A stretch of 64,000 bases of DNA from a candidate division FCPU426 bacterium (GCA_030591525.1 JAUVAV010000013.1:1-64000), one strand, 5' to 3'. Shown: positions 38,061-48,011, numbered from the stretch's first letter. Numbers and translations: made by a program. Notes: generated by a model not told the origin, from the sequence alone.

Positions 38061-39055
38061 AATGGCATAATCTTACTCTTTTATGGATGGTCTTGCCGGC
38101 GCTCGCCATGGCCTGGCTGGTCTGGCGCGGACGGCGGTGGCGGCGGGGTATTACTTTCAGCTATGGGGAGGTACTGGACGGCTGCCGGCCGACCCTGGCG
38201 GTCCGCCTGCGCTGGCTGCCCGCAGGTTTGCGCTGGCTGGCTGTCGGCCTGCTGCTGATAGCGGTTATTCGTCCCCAAGTCCTGATGGGGGAGGATGAGG
38301 TAAAACTTAAAGGTGTTAATATAATGCTGGTTACGGATTTGTCCGGTTCCATGATAGCCGAGGATTTAAAACCCAGCCGTATTACCGCCGAAAAGAAAGT
38401 ACTGACTGATTTTGTCCGCCGCATCAAGCATGATAATGTGGGCCTCGTGGTCTTCGGGGCCAAGAGTTTCACCCAATCGCCCCTCACCATGGATTATGAA
38501 ATCCTGGCGAATGCCATTGAGGAACTGGATTTAAATACAGTTGATGCCGACGGCACGGCCATCGGCGACGGTATTTTGACCGCAGTCAACCGTCTTTCCA
38601 GGTGCAGGGGCCAGACCAATGTGATTATTCTTGCGACTGATGGCACGAATAATCGCGGTGAAGACCCGCTTAGGGCCGCCGAGATCGCGGCGGCCCGGCA
38701 AATACGTATATACCTGGTGGGTATCGGTGCCCGGGGAGGAGCGCCGGTTTATACCACGGATCAATTCGGCATGAAACAACCATACGTCCGGAATGGTCAA
38801 GCCATGCGCTGGGATGAGCCTCAGGATAAGGTCTTGCAGCAGATCGCCGCTAAAACCGGCGGAGCTTATTTCAGGGCTGCGGACGAAAAAGCCCTGGATG
38901 CCATCTATGCTCAAATCAATCAATTAATTAAAGATGAGAAAAAACGCCGGGATCCCCATTATAAAGAAATCTTTCCCTGGTTTTTGATGGCCGCCTTGGC
39001 CGGTTTGTTTCTGGAGGTTTTGCTGCGCACGACCTGGCTGAGGGCTTTGACATGA
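38057..39055 (+). CDS. batA: BatA-like VWA membrane protein 2
   Basis: MIDAS 'NIMLVTDLSGSMIAEDLKPSRITAEK...GLVVFGAKSFTQSPLTMDYEILANAI...DGTAIGDGILTAVNRL'. Confidence 0.92.
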   Translation: MKWHNLTLLWMVLPALAMAWLVWRGRRWRRGITFSYGEVLDGCRPTLAVRLRWLPAGLRWLAVGLLLIAVIRPQVLMGEDEVKLKGVNIMLVTDLSGSMIAEDLKPSRITAEKKVLTDFVRRIKHDNVGLVVFGAKSFTQSPLTMDYEILANAIEELDLNTVDADGTAIGDGILTAVNRLSRCRGQTNVIILATDGTNNRGEDPLRAAEIAAARQIRIYLVGIGARGGAPVYTTDQFGMKQPYVRNGQAMRWDEPQDKVLQQIAAKTGGAYFRAADEKALDAIYAQINQLIKDEKKRRDPHYKEIFPWFLMAALAGLFLEVLLRTTWLRALT

Positions 39056-40092
39056 AAGGATTGACCCTGCTGGCGCCGGACATGCTCTGGCTGTTTTTGC
39101 TGGTGCCGGTTTTTGCCATGCTGCAGTGGAGGGGAAACCGGCAGCGTCTCCGGAGCCGGGAGCGTTTCAGCGATCCCGGACTTTTCAGGGGTTTAAATCC
39201 GGCCGGGAGGCGAAGCGATTTAAGAGCTGTGATGGCGCTGGGAGTATATTTAACCGCCGTGGGATTTCTCATTCTGGGACTATGCCGTCCGGCGGGAAAT
39301 CCCCGCTGGGAGGAAGAAACTTTAGTCCGCCGGGGAGTGGATATCATGCTGTTGGTCGATCTCTCTTCTTCCATGAAAGCCACGGATCTTAAGCCGAATC
39401 GCATGCAGGCCGTCAAGTCGGCGGTTAAGCATTTTATCGATCAGTTGGGCAATGACCGGGTGGGATTAACCATATTTGCCGGCTCAGTATCTTTGCAATC
39501 GCCCCTGACCATGGACTACAATACTGTTAAGATGATGGTGGATATTATTAATACCGATTTTCTGCCCAAGGATGGTACCGCGCTCGGTAGTGCGATTAAT
39601 TTTGCTCTGGAAAAGATCAATGAGCATAAGCGGAAAAACGCGGTCATGATCCTGCTGACTGACGGCGAAAACACCTGCGGCCAATCACCCCAAGACGCCG
39701 CAATCAGAGCCCAACAGGCCGGTACCCGAATATTTACTATCGGCGTAGGCACACCCGAAGGCGCCATGATTCCGGAAGGCGTGGATAGCCGGGGAAATTC
39801 CGTATATAAAAAGCATAAAGGCGAGCCGGTTATTACCCGGCTGGATGTAGGACTGCTGCAGGACATAGCCGCCCAAACCAAAGGGAAATATTATGCGGCC
39901 AAGACTCATCAAGCCTTACAGGATGCCTATACCGATATCAGCCGTTTAACCAAGACCGAACATACGGAAAAATCCAAAAAAATGAAATATCAGGAGTATT
40001 ACGTGTGGTTTGTATTAGTATCTTTCTTATTGCTCTTAACCGCTATTGGTCTGGAGCAAAAATGGATATGGGATGGGATAAAGAGGAATTGA
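39052..40092 (+). CDS. batB: BatB-like VWA membrane protein 2
   Basis: MIDAS 'DIMLLVDLSSSMKATDLKPNRMQAVKSAVKHFIDQL'. Confidence 0.92.
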   Translation: MKGLTLLAPDMLWLFLLVPVFAMLQWRGNRQRLRSRERFSDPGLFRGLNPAGRRSDLRAVMALGVYLTAVGFLILGLCRPAGNPRWEEETLVRRGVDIMLLVDLSSSMKATDLKPNRMQAVKSAVKHFIDQLGNDRVGLTIFAGSVSLQSPLTMDYNTVKMMVDIINTDFLPKDGTALGSAINFALEKINEHKRKNAVMILLTDGENTCGQSPQDAAIRAQQAGTRIFTIGVGTPEGAMIPEGVDSRGNSVYKKHKGEPVITRLDVGLLQDIAAQTKGKYYAAKTHQALQDAYTDISRLTKTEHTEKSKKMKYQEYYVWFVLVSFLLLLTAIGLEQKWIWDGIKRN

Positions 40093-40102
40093 ATAACTTG
40101 AA

Positions 40103-40879
40103 ATGAAAAAAATGCTGCGATTTATTATTGGTCTGCAAATTATTATTTTCGGGGCGCATCTAACCGGATGCGCTCAACGCCAATTTTCTCTGGGAAACCA
40201 GGCCATGAGGGATTTTAACTACCATGAGGCGATAACCCAGTATGATAGAGCTCTCAAAGCGGATGCTTCCATGTATGAAGCTCATTATAATATGGGAAAT
40301 GCCCTTATGCGTCTGCGCCACTATAGACAGGCGGTTACAGCTTATGAGAAGGCTCTGAAACTTAAACCGGATGACGAGGATGTTAAGCATAACCTTGAAA
40401 TTGCCCGCAAGCAGTTGAAAAAAAACCAATCCGGCGGTGGCGGCGGTGGCGGCGGTGGCGGTGGTCAAGGTCAGCCGCAGGGTCAGCCGCAGGGCCAGCC
40501 GGAAGGCCAGCCGGAAGGCCAGCCGCAAGGCCAGCCGCAAGGTCAGCCGCAAGGCCAGCCGGAAGGTCAGCCGCAAGGTCAGCCGGAAGGCCAGCCGCAA
40601 GGCCAGCCGGAAGGCCAGCCGGAAGGCCAGCCGCAAGGTCAGCCGCAAGGTCAGCCGCAAGGTCAGCCGCAAGGTCAGCCGCAGAGCCAGCCACCCCCGC
40701 AGGGGGGAGACAGACCGCAGACAAAGCAGCCGCCTCCCTTACCGCAGGAAATGCAGGATAAATTAGACCAGGCAGAAAAGGAAGACCGTAACCAACAGCG
40801 CCAGAAACAGCAAAGAAGAAAACAGGACGATAAAAGCGGATTCAATGATTCCTGGCGCCAGGAGGAAAAAAACTGGTGA
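40103..40879 (+). CDS. BatC-like TPR lipoprotein with polyglycine and (GQPQ/GQPE)n tract
   Basis: 'AHLTGCAQRQFSLGNQAMRDFNYHEAITQYDRAL' lipobox and TPRs; 18 GQPx units then charged C-terminus. Confidence 0.85.
   Translation: MKKMLRFIIGLQIIIFGAHLTGCAQRQFSLGNQAMRDFNYHEAITQYDRALKADASMYEAHYNMGNALMRLRHYRQAVTAYEKALKLKPDDEDVKHNLEIARKQLKKNQSGGGGGGGGGGGQGQPQGQPQGQPEGQPEGQPQGQPQGQPQGQPEGQPQGQPEGQPQGQPEGQPEGQPQGQPQGQPQGQPQGQPQSQPPPQGGDRPQTKQPPPLPQEMQDKLDQAEKEDRNQQRQKQQRRKQDDKSGFNDSWRQEEKNW
40469..40696 (+). repeat. 12-bp tandem repeat GGYCAGCCGSAR, 18 units plus a variant unit
   Basis: Counted GQPQ/GQPE units at 40469-40684, SQPP at 40685-40696. Confidence 0.9.
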
Positions 40880-41379
40880 GCAAAGCACTCTCTGTTTTAG
40901 GTATTGATCCTGGGTATGGGCGTTGTGGATGGGGATTGGTAGAGGTGGAGCATAATCGTCTTCAAAGCCGCGGTTATGGCGTGATCGAAACATCCAGCCG
41001 GGAATCATTTCCCAGAAGGTTGTTTTTACTGCATGAACAAATAAGGAAAATAATCCGGCAGTATGCGCCGGATGAATCCGCGGTTGAAGAATTATTTTTT
41101 TCGCGGAATGTTAAGACCGCGATTGATGTGGGTCAAGCCCGGGGCGTAGTAATATTAACCTGTGAGCAGGCCGAAATCGAGATAGCGGAATACAAACCGG
41201 TCGAGGTAAAGATGGCCGTAACCGGATATGGAGCTGCTTCCAAAACGCAGATTCAGAGTATGGTTAAAATGCTGCTGGGATTAAAAAAAGCTCCGCGCCT
41301 GGATGATGCGGCAGATGCTTTGGCAGTGGCTATTTGCCATGCTCATTCCAGGACACAACGAAAGTTGGCATTGCAATGA
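40876..41379 (+). CDS. ruvC: Holliday junction resolvase RuvC
   Basis: 'VLGIDPGYGRCGWGLVE...DESAVEELFFSRNVKTAIDVGQARGV...LDDAADALAVAICHA'. Confidence 0.96.
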   Translation: MSKALSVLGIDPGYGRCGWGLVEVEHNRLQSRGYGVIETSSRESFPRRLFLLHEQIRKIIRQYAPDESAVEELFFSRNVKTAIDVGQARGVVILTCEQAEIEIAEYKPVEVKMAVTGYGAASKTQIQSMVKMLLGLKKAPRLDDAADALAVAICHAHSRTQRKLALQ

Positions 41380-41402
41380 TGCGGTTCAGACAGTAGTAAA
41401 AC

Positions 41403-41499
41403 CTCCCGTCATTCCGGCATGATTTTAGCCGGAATCCAGAAAAGTGCTGTAATACAAGCAAAAATATTTCCTGGATACCGGCTTTCGCCGGTATGACGA
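41403..41499. repeat. Family C inverted repeat GTCATTCCGGCATGATTTTAGCCGGAATCCAG ... CTGGATACCGGCTTTCGCCGGTATGAC
   Basis: Paired palindromic units in ruvC-ruvA gap. Confidence 0.6.
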
Positions 41500-41588
41500 G
41501 CTTAACTTGTCGTTTCCGCAACAGATACTGGTTACTGTCTAAAGTACAGCATTGCAATGATACTCAATTTCTGATAGGATTTTTTATT

Positions 41589-42191
41589 ATGATAGCTTTT
41601 TTAAAGGGTCTATTGGATTCCAGACGGGAAGACGGCTGTATAGTGGATGTTAACGGCATGGGATACGAGGTCAGCATGCCGGCTTCGGACCTGGACCGCC
41701 TGCCTCCGGCCGGGGAGCCGGTTACCATATATACCTGGTACCTTCAGCGGGAAAATGAAGTACAGCTTTTTGGATTCCTGGATTCCGGGGATCGCCGGCT
41801 TTTTAAACTTCTGCTGGGTGTAACCGGCATAGGACCGAAAGTAGCCCTGGCCGTTCTTTCCGGTCTTTCCCAATCCCAGCTTGAGCAGGCCGTGCTCCAA
41901 CAGGACGTGAATGCGCTTTCCCGGCTGCCGGGTATCGGGCGAAAGACCGCGGAGCGGCTGCTATGGGAATTAAAAGATAAGTTGAAAATTTCGCAATGGG
42001 AATCGCCCCGCATAACCGGGCATGAACGGGAAGATTACAGCGAAGCTCTGGAAGCCTTGATCGCCCTGGGCTACTCGGCAGTGGCGGCCCGTGGGGCTCT
42101 GCAAAAAGTGATGGATCAAGAACTGCCTCCCCGGGAGGAGGGCAAAGACCGGGTTGCGGAATTAGTGCGGCTGGGATTAAAGCATTGCTGA
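41589..42191 (+). CDS. ruvA: Holliday junction branch migration protein RuvA (start revised from 41493)
   Basis: 'MIAFLKGLLDSRREDGCIVDVNGMGYEVSMP...GVTGIGPKVALAVLSGLS...LSRLPGIGRKTAERLLWELKDKL'. Confidence 0.95.
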   Translation: MIAFLKGLLDSRREDGCIVDVNGMGYEVSMPASDLDRLPPAGEPVTIYTWYLQRENEVQLFGFLDSGDRRLFKLLLGVTGIGPKVALAVLSGLSQSQLEQAVLQQDVNALSRLPGIGRKTAERLLWELKDKLKISQWESPRITGHEREDYSEALEALIALGYSAVAARGALQKVMDQELPPREEGKDRVAELVRLGLKHC

Positions 42192-42300
42192 TAGGGGCGT
42201 TTAATTAAACGCCCCTACGATATACTAAAGGAATTTTGTTAACGGTTCATTATGTCATCACCGGCAGTTGTAGGGGCGACGCATGCGTCGCACCTACATT
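42190..42300. repeat. Family D palindromes between ruvA and ruvB
   Basis: TAGGGGCGTTTAATTAAACGCCCCTA; TAGGGGCGACGCATGCGTCGCACCTA. Confidence 0.65.
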
Positions 42301-42339
42301 CCATGGATGGATTTGTTAATATAGAAGAGGAGAAGTATT

Positions 42340-43383
42340 TTGGCGGATTTGAAAAAAAAACCAGACCAGGATCGTCTGGTAAATAATCAATCATCGGGCC
42401 GGGAGCGGGTAAGGGAGATTTCGATCAGGCCCTCCTGCCTGGATGATTTTGTGGGACAGTCCAAGGTAGTAGGCGCGCTGAAAGTATTTATCCAGGCCGC
42501 CCGGAAACGCCAAGAGCCGCTGGATCACGTGCTTTTTTTAGGGCCTCCCGGATTGGGTAAAACCACCTTGGCCATGATTATGGCTCATGAAATGGGTGTG
42601 CATATCAAGATCACCTCCGGGCCGGCCATTGAAAGACCCGGTGATCTGGCCGCTATTCTCACTAATCTTCAACCGAATGATATTTTATTTATTGATGAAA
42701 TCCACCGCTTGAACCGGACGGTAGAGGAAATACTGTATCCGGCGCTGGAAGATTTCGCCCTGGACATCGTGATCGGCAAAGGCCCCAGCGCGCGTTCCAT
42801 CAGGCTGGATCTGCCGGCTTTCACCCTGATCGGTGCGACCACGCGGGCCGGACTGATTACCAGTCCCTTGCGCGACCGCTTTGGTGTTTCCCACCGGCTG
42901 GATTTTTATTCGGCCGAAGAACTGCAAACCATTGTAACCCGTTCAGCCTCTCTTCTGGATTTAAACACCGAGTCCGCGGGCGCCTTTGAAATCGCGCGCC
43001 GTTCCCGGGGTACTCCCCGGATTGCCAACCGCTTGTTAAAACGCGTACGCGATTATGTCCAGGTACAGGGGGACATGCTGGTTGATAAATCCCGGGCGTC
43101 GCGGGCTCTGGATATGATGGAAATAGATACCCAGGGATTGGATGTAATGGACCGGCGTTTGTTGAGCGTTATAATTGATAATTTTAACGGCGGGCCCGTG
43201 GGCATTGAGACTCTGGCCGTGGCTCTGGGAGAGGAAACCGGCACTCTGGAAGATGTCTATGAGCCTTTTTTAATTCAAATCGGTTATTTGCAGCGTACCC
43301 TCTCCGGCCGGCGGGTTACTCCAGCAGGGCTTAAGCATTTGGGCCGGCCCATACATCAGGCGCAGCAAGAAAAATTACTATGA
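42340..43383 (+). CDS. ruvB: Holliday junction DNA helicase RuvB
   Basis: '[47 protein letters not shown]...[26 protein letters not shown]'. Confidence 0.98.
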   Translation: MADLKKKPDQDRLVNNQSSGRERVREISIRPSCLDDFVGQSKVVGALKVFIQAARKRQEPLDHVLFLGPPGLGKTTLAMIMAHEMGVHIKITSGPAIERPGDLAAILTNLQPNDILFIDEIHRLNRTVEEILYPALEDFALDIVIGKGPSARSIRLDLPAFTLIGATTRAGLITSPLRDRFGVSHRLDFYSAEELQTIVTRSASLLDLNTESAGAFEIARRSRGTPRIANRLLKRVRDYVQVQGDMLVDKSRASRALDMMEIDTQGLDVMDRRLLSVIIDNFNGGPVGIETLAVALGEETGTLEDVYEPFLIQIGYLQRTLSGRRVTPAGLKHLGRPIHQAQQEKLL

Positions 43384-43835
43384 CTGCCAAAATTAAAAAA
43401 AATCCGCGTATCCGGCTGGCCGGGGTGGTCACCCGGGGCAACAGCATACTGCTGGTAAAGCATCAACGGGCCGGGCGTGAATATTATGTACTGCCGGGCG
43501 GCGGGCTCGAATGGGGAGAAAGTTGCGAAGCCGGGTTAGCCCGCGAGTTCAGGGAGGAACTGGAGCTTGAGGTGGCAGTGGGAAATTTGCTCATAGTCAG
43601 CGAGTCGATTGAACCTCAAGGGCAGCGGCATATTCTGGATTTAACTTTCAAGGCGAGGATAATTGGCGGAAGCTTAAAACTTAATCCCGATAGCCGTCTT
43701 AAGGGCGTGGACTGGGTTTCCCGCGAGAAGTTAATGAACCTGAGATTTTATCCTGAAATCCGGAAAGACCTGTTAAAAGCGTGGCAAGAGAGGTTTAGGT
43801 CGGGAATTACAGTAATGCCGACTGCCTGGAATTAA
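43380..43835 (+). CDS. NUDIX hydrolase
   Basis: Nudix box '[29 protein letters not shown]'. Confidence 0.92.
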   Translation: MTAKIKKNPRIRLAGVVTRGNSILLVKHQRAGREYYVLPGGGLEWGESCEAGLAREFREELELEVAVGNLLIVSESIEPQGQRHILDLTFKARIIGGSLKLNPDSRLKGVDWVSREKLMNLRFYPEIRKDLLKAWQERFRSGITVMPTAWN

Positions 43836-43844
43836 TTATAAATC

Positions 43845-43915
43845 GTAGGGGCGGACTTTCATGTCCACCCAAAAGAATTTGAAATTGTAGGGGCGGCCCC
43901 CTGTGGCCGCCCAAA
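43845..43915. repeat. Tandem pair of family D palindromes
   Basis: GTAGGGGCGGACTTTCATGTCCACCC and GTAGGGGCGGCCCCCTGTGGCCGCCC. Confidence 0.65.
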
Positions 43916-43946
43916 GAATTGAAAACACCAGGAGCGGGCAAATATC

Positions 43947-44492
43947 ATGTATCTGGCAAATTGGCTCACCATACTGCGCATTGTTCTGATACCGTTTTTT
44001 GTCAGCGCGCTTCTTTACCAGCGCATGGATTGGGCCTTGGGCTACTTTCTATTGGCGGCTGTCACGGATGCTCTGGACGGGTTTGTAGCGCGCCGTACCC
44101 AGATAACCGCTCTGGGCAGTTTCCTGGATCCCACGGCGGATAAGCTGCTGCTGGTTTCGGCCTTTGTCCTTTTACCCACGATAAATGGCATTCCGGTCTG
44201 GGTTGCGGTAGTAGTAGTCTCGCGCGATGTAATTATCTCCCTGGGCTGCCTGATTATGTACCTGACCTGGGGTTCGGTCAAGATCGGGGTACGATCCTTG
44301 GGCAAACTCGCCACTTTTATCCAGTCAATTTGCGTGGCCGGTGTTCTTCTGGGAGAGCTGGTGGGTGGTTTTGGTATGGTAATGCTTTATTTTGCTTATT
44401 TAGTCGCGGCTATCACCGCGGCTTCGGGCATAGATTACATTATAATAGGGATCCGGCAAGCCAATGAATTATCCGCGTCCGGCCGGGAATAA
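43947..44492 (+). CDS. pgsA: CDP-alcohol phosphatidyltransferase, PgsA-like
   Basis: 'LANWLTILRIVLIPFFV...ATDALDGFVARRTQITALGSFLDPTADKLL' CDP-OH-P motif. Confidence 0.92.
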   Translation: MYLANWLTILRIVLIPFFVSALLYQRMDWALGYFLLAAVTDALDGFVARRTQITALGSFLDPTADKLLLVSAFVLLPTINGIPVWVAVVVVSRDVIISLGCLIMYLTWGSVKIGVRSLGKLATFIQSICVAGVLLGELVGGFGMVMLYFAYLVAAITAASGIDYIIIGIRQANELSASGRE

Positions 44493-44494
44493 AT

Positions 44495-45598
44495 ATGCGG
44501 ATTCAAGGCCAAGATTATCGTACTATTTGGGAGAAAGCCGGGAGCCCGGGTTTAGTGCAAATCATTGATCAAAGCCGGCTGCCGCATGAATTTATTATTG
44601 AAGATTTAACCACGGTCAGGGATTTTGCCCGCGCCATTAGGGACATGCATGTCAGGGGAGCGATACTAATCGGGGCGGCCGCGGGTTATGGCATGTACAT
44701 CGCGGCTCGGGAAGCGGCTAAAACGAATTATTTCAACGATTATATCCGGAAGGCAGGAGAAGCATTAAAATCCACCCGGCCGACTGCGGTGAATTTAGCA
44801 TGGGCTGTTGAAAAGCAAATCAAGATTATCCAAACCGGAAATACCATTGATGAAAAAATCCTCCTGGCCGGGGAGACGGCCCGGGCTATTGCGAGAGAGG
44901 AAGAATCGGCCTGCCAACAAATCGGTGAACATGGATTGCGGCTAATCCGGGAGTGCGGCCGGGCCAAAAAGGGAAAAGCCATAAATATCCTAACCCATTG
45001 CAATGCCGGGTGGCTGGCCTGCGTGGATTATGGGACTGCCACGGCCCCGATTTACGAAGCCTTTAACCAGGGTCTCAACCTGCATGTTTGGGTTGATGAG
45101 ACCCGGCCCTGGAATCAGGGCGCGCGGCTGACGGCCTGGGAATTGGGACAACACGGAGTTCCTCACACGGTTATTGCGGATAATACGGGCGGGCATCTGA
45201 TGCAGCATGACATGGTTGACATGGTTATTGTGGGGAGCGACCGGACCACGCGGCGCGGAGATGTTGCTAATAAGATCGGGACATATCTCAAGGCCCTGGC
45301 AGCCAGGGACAACCATATCCCTTTTTATGTGGCCCTGCCTTCATCCAGTTTTGATTGGCAATTAAGCGACGGATTAAAAGAAATACCCATTGAGGAAAGA
45401 ACCAGCGAGGAGGTCAAATATATCTCCGGACAATGCGAGGGCAAGATCAAACGCGTGCTTTTAACGCCCCCGGACAGTCCGGCTGTAAATTATGCCTTTG
45501 ATGTAACCCCGGCCCGTTTGATTACCGGATTGATTACTGAACGGGGAGTCTGCGAAGCCAGCGAGGCCGGAATCGCCGCCCTTTTCCCGGGGCACTAG
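44495..45598 (+). CDS. mtnA: S-methyl-5-thioribose-1-phosphate isomerase
   Basis: 'MHVRGAILIGAAAGYGM...STRPTAVNLAWAV...ILTHCNAGWLACVDYGTATAPI...VWVDETRPWNQGARLTAWEL...VGSDRTTRRGDVANKIGTYLKAL'. Confidence 0.95.
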   Translation: MRIQGQDYRTIWEKAGSPGLVQIIDQSRLPHEFIIEDLTTVRDFARAIRDMHVRGAILIGAAAGYGMYIAAREAAKTNYFNDYIRKAGEALKSTRPTAVNLAWAVEKQIKIIQTGNTIDEKILLAGETARAIAREEESACQQIGEHGLRLIRECGRAKKGKAINILTHCNAGWLACVDYGTATAPIYEAFNQGLNLHVWVDETRPWNQGARLTAWELGQHGVPHTVIADNTGGHLMQHDMVDMVIVGSDRTTRRGDVANKIGTYLKALAARDNHIPFYVALPSSSFDWQLSDGLKEIPIEERTSEEVKYISGQCEGKIKRVLLTPPDSPAVNYAFDVTPARLITGLITERGVCEASEAGIAALFPGH

Positions 45599-45605
45599 AC
45601 GACAA

Positions 45606-46220
45606 ATGTCTGAGCAGGGTTATATAAAATTCCAATGCCGCTGGATCAAAGCCAAGCCTTTGTCCTGTTTATATTTAAAAGAACTGAATTACTGGAGGAG
45701 AATACTATATCAGCTTGGGCTGATAGGCGCGGATAAGCATAGGATCGGGTTCGGAAACCTAAGTGTGCGTTTTAAACAAACCAATCAATTCATAATAACC
45801 GGTACCCGGACCGGCCATCTCAAGAAATTGTCCTCCCAACACTACGTAAAAGTCACTTCTTATAACTGGCAGGAAAACCGTTTAATCTGCCAAGGCCCGA
45901 TTAAAGCCTCATCCGAATCCCTAAGCCATGGCGCACTTTATCAGAGCGGTCCAGAAGTGCAGGCCGTAATTCATGTTCATCATCTTAAATTATGGAAGAA
46001 ACTCGTGCAAAGCCGGCTGGCCACGTCCCGGAAAGCCGAGTATGGAACCCCTGCCATGGCCGAAGAGATTATGAAATTGTTAGCCCGGAAATTGGTCAGA
46101 GAAAAGAAAATATTTGCCATGGCCGGGCATGAGGGAGGCATAATCTCTTTCGGCAGCAACATATCCGAAGCCGGGCAAGTACTCCACAATGCCATTGACA
46201 GCTTATGGCAACTTTGCTAA
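45606..46220 (+). CDS. Class II aldolase/adducin family protein
   Basis: 'HRIGFGNLSVRFKQTNQFIITGTRTG...VQAVIHVHHLKLWKK...AGHEGGIISFGSNISEAGQVL'. Confidence 0.8.
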   Translation: MSEQGYIKFQCRWIKAKPLSCLYLKELNYWRRILYQLGLIGADKHRIGFGNLSVRFKQTNQFIITGTRTGHLKKLSSQHYVKVTSYNWQENRLICQGPIKASSESLSHGALYQSGPEVQAVIHVHHLKLWKKLVQSRLATSRKAEYGTPAMAEEIMKLLARKLVREKKIFAMAGHEGGIISFGSNISEAGQVLHNAIDSLWQLC

Positions 46221-46275
46221 ACTCACCTTTAAATTTCAATGAAAAGGCAGTATTCCAAAGGTTTTTTGGGGAGTT

Positions 46276-46938
46276 GTGGTGGGGCCGGAAATATTTCTGA
46301 ATATTTTACTATTTGCTCCGGGTTTTTTGCTGGGGATTGTTTTTCACGAAGTCGCGCATGCCTGGACCGCGGATAAGCTGGGAGATCCTACCGCGCGCAT
46401 GCTGGGGCGGCTTTCCTTGAATCCTATGCGCCATATTGATATGTGGGGAACAGTGTTATTGCCGTTTATGATGCTTTTTATGTCCCGGGGCTCCATGATT
46501 TTTGGATATGCCAAGCCGGTTCCGGTGACAGGTGACAACTTCCGACGGCCTAAACGCGATCACCTGATAGTGGCCCTGGCCGGCCCGGCTGCTAATATAT
46601 TGCTTGCCATTGCGATTCTGCTGCTGGCTTGGATCATGCGCTACCTCGGTTTTCTGGACAACCCCGGTTTGCGTCAGGTACTGTATATGGGCTTGAAAAT
46701 TAACATTATTTTAGCCGCCTTTAATCTTCTGCCCCTGCCGCCCCTGGACGGTTCCGAGATTTTAACGGCGCTTTTGCCCGGTCCCTGGGCATACCGGTTT
46801 CAGCGGCTGGCGCCTTATACTTTTATAATCCTGATAGGGCTCTTTCTGACCGGGTTGATTCAAATCTTTATGATCCCAATTTATATTTTTATTCAACTAT
46901 TGCTGGCCCCGTTCGGAAATCCTTTTTATCCGGGGTAG
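46276..46938 (+). CDS. Site-2 protease-like M50 family metalloprotease
   Basis: 'IVFHEVAHAWTADKLGDPTARMLGRLSLNPMRHID...NLLPLPPLDGSEIL'. Confidence 0.93.
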   Translation: MVGPEIFLNILLFAPGFLLGIVFHEVAHAWTADKLGDPTARMLGRLSLNPMRHIDMWGTVLLPFMMLFMSRGSMIFGYAKPVPVTGDNFRRPKRDHLIVALAGPAANILLAIAILLLAWIMRYLGFLDNPGLRQVLYMGLKINIILAAFNLLPLPPLDGSEILTALLPGPWAYRFQRLAPYTFIILIGLFLTGLIQIFMIPIYIFIQLLLAPFGNPFYPG

Positions 46939-46961
46939 GAAATAATTCAGGAGAAAATGTC

Positions 46962-47972
46962 ATGGTCGAAAATGAAAAAGTGATATTAAGCGGTATGCGT
47001 CCTACCGGACGTTTGCATTTGGGCCATTTTGAGGGGGCCTTAAAAAACTACTTGCAGTTGCAGGCCGAAGGGGTTCTCTGCTATTTCATGATAGCGGATT
47101 TTCACGCCCTTAGTTCAGAGTATAAAACTCCCGAGGTCGTAAAGGAGAATACTCGTGAACTGCTGCTGGATTGGCTGGCTGTCGGTATTTCCGAAGAACA
47201 TGCCGTGATTTTTGTCCAGTCGGATGTGCTCGAACACTTCGAGCTTTTTACCGTGCTGAGTATGATAACGCCTCTGGCATGGGCGGAACGCTGTCCCACC
47301 TACAAGGAGCAGCAGCAGGAGCTGCCGGATCGCGATCTGGCAACTTATGGTTTTTTGGGCTATCCCATACTGCAAGCTGCGGATATTCTTTTATACCGGG
47401 CCACGCACGTTCCGGTGGGCCAGGACCAACTCCCGCATCTGGAGATGACCCGGGAGATTGCGAGGCGTTTTAACCATTTCTATGGGCCGGTTCTATCTGA
47501 GCCCCAATCTTTGCTGACCGCGAGCCCGAAAGTTCCCGGGATCGATGGGCGTAAGATGAGCAAGAGTTATGGCAATACGATCATGCTCTCGGATCCGGAT
47601 CAAGCAATCGAGCGCAAAATCATGCAAATGTATACTGATCCCCAAAAAATGCGCGCGAGTACGCCGGGGAATCCGGATAATTGCGTGGTTCTGGCTTTAT
47701 ATAGAATGTATGCTCCGGAGGAAATTTCGGGAATCGAATCCGAGTGCCGGGCCGGGGGGCGGGGATGCGTGGATTGCAAGCGCGGACTGATACCGGTCTT
47801 GCATAAAGTTATCCAGCCGATTAGAAACGAGCGCGAGCATTGGGCAGAGAGACCGGAAGAGCTCGAAGAGATTTTAAAGTCCGGTGCGATAATTGCCCGG
47901 GAGCGGGCTCGGGGGACTATGCAGATGGTCCGTAAGGCCATGCAATGGCGGAACGAGATCAATAGTAAATAA
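46962..47972 (+). CDS. trpS: Tryptophanyl-tRNA synthetase
   Basis: 'SGMRPTGRLHLGHFEGALKNYLQLQ...YPILQAADILLYRATHVPVGQDQLPHLEMTREIARRFN...GRKMSKSYGNTI'. Confidence 0.97.
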   Translation: MVENEKVILSGMRPTGRLHLGHFEGALKNYLQLQAEGVLCYFMIADFHALSSEYKTPEVVKENTRELLLDWLAVGISEEHAVIFVQSDVLEHFELFTVLSMITPLAWAERCPTYKEQQQELPDRDLATYGFLGYPILQAADILLYRATHVPVGQDQLPHLEMTREIARRFNHFYGPVLSEPQSLLTASPKVPGIDGRKMSKSYGNTIMLSDPDQAIERKIMQMYTDPQKMRASTPGNPDNCVVLALYRMYAPEEISGIESECRAGGRGCVDCKRGLIPVLHKVIQPIRNEREHWAERPEELEEILKSGAIIARERARGTMQMVRKAMQWRNEINSK

Positions 47973-48011
47973 GACCAAAGAAATGATGGCTTGAAAAATA
48001 AACGAATTTCC

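Noticed and set aside
40469-40696. Possible CRISPR array
   Set aside because: It is an in-frame 12-bp tandem coding repeat with no spacers. No repeat-spacer array or cas gene was seen in the window.
40160-40766. Overlapping ORFs 40160..40672(-), 40383..40724(-), 40437..40766(+) with LRLT, ADLA and SRKA repeats
   Set aside because: By-products of the 12-bp GQPQ/GQPE repeat, which keeps several frames open; only the TPR lipoprotein frame has lipobox, TPRs and RBS.
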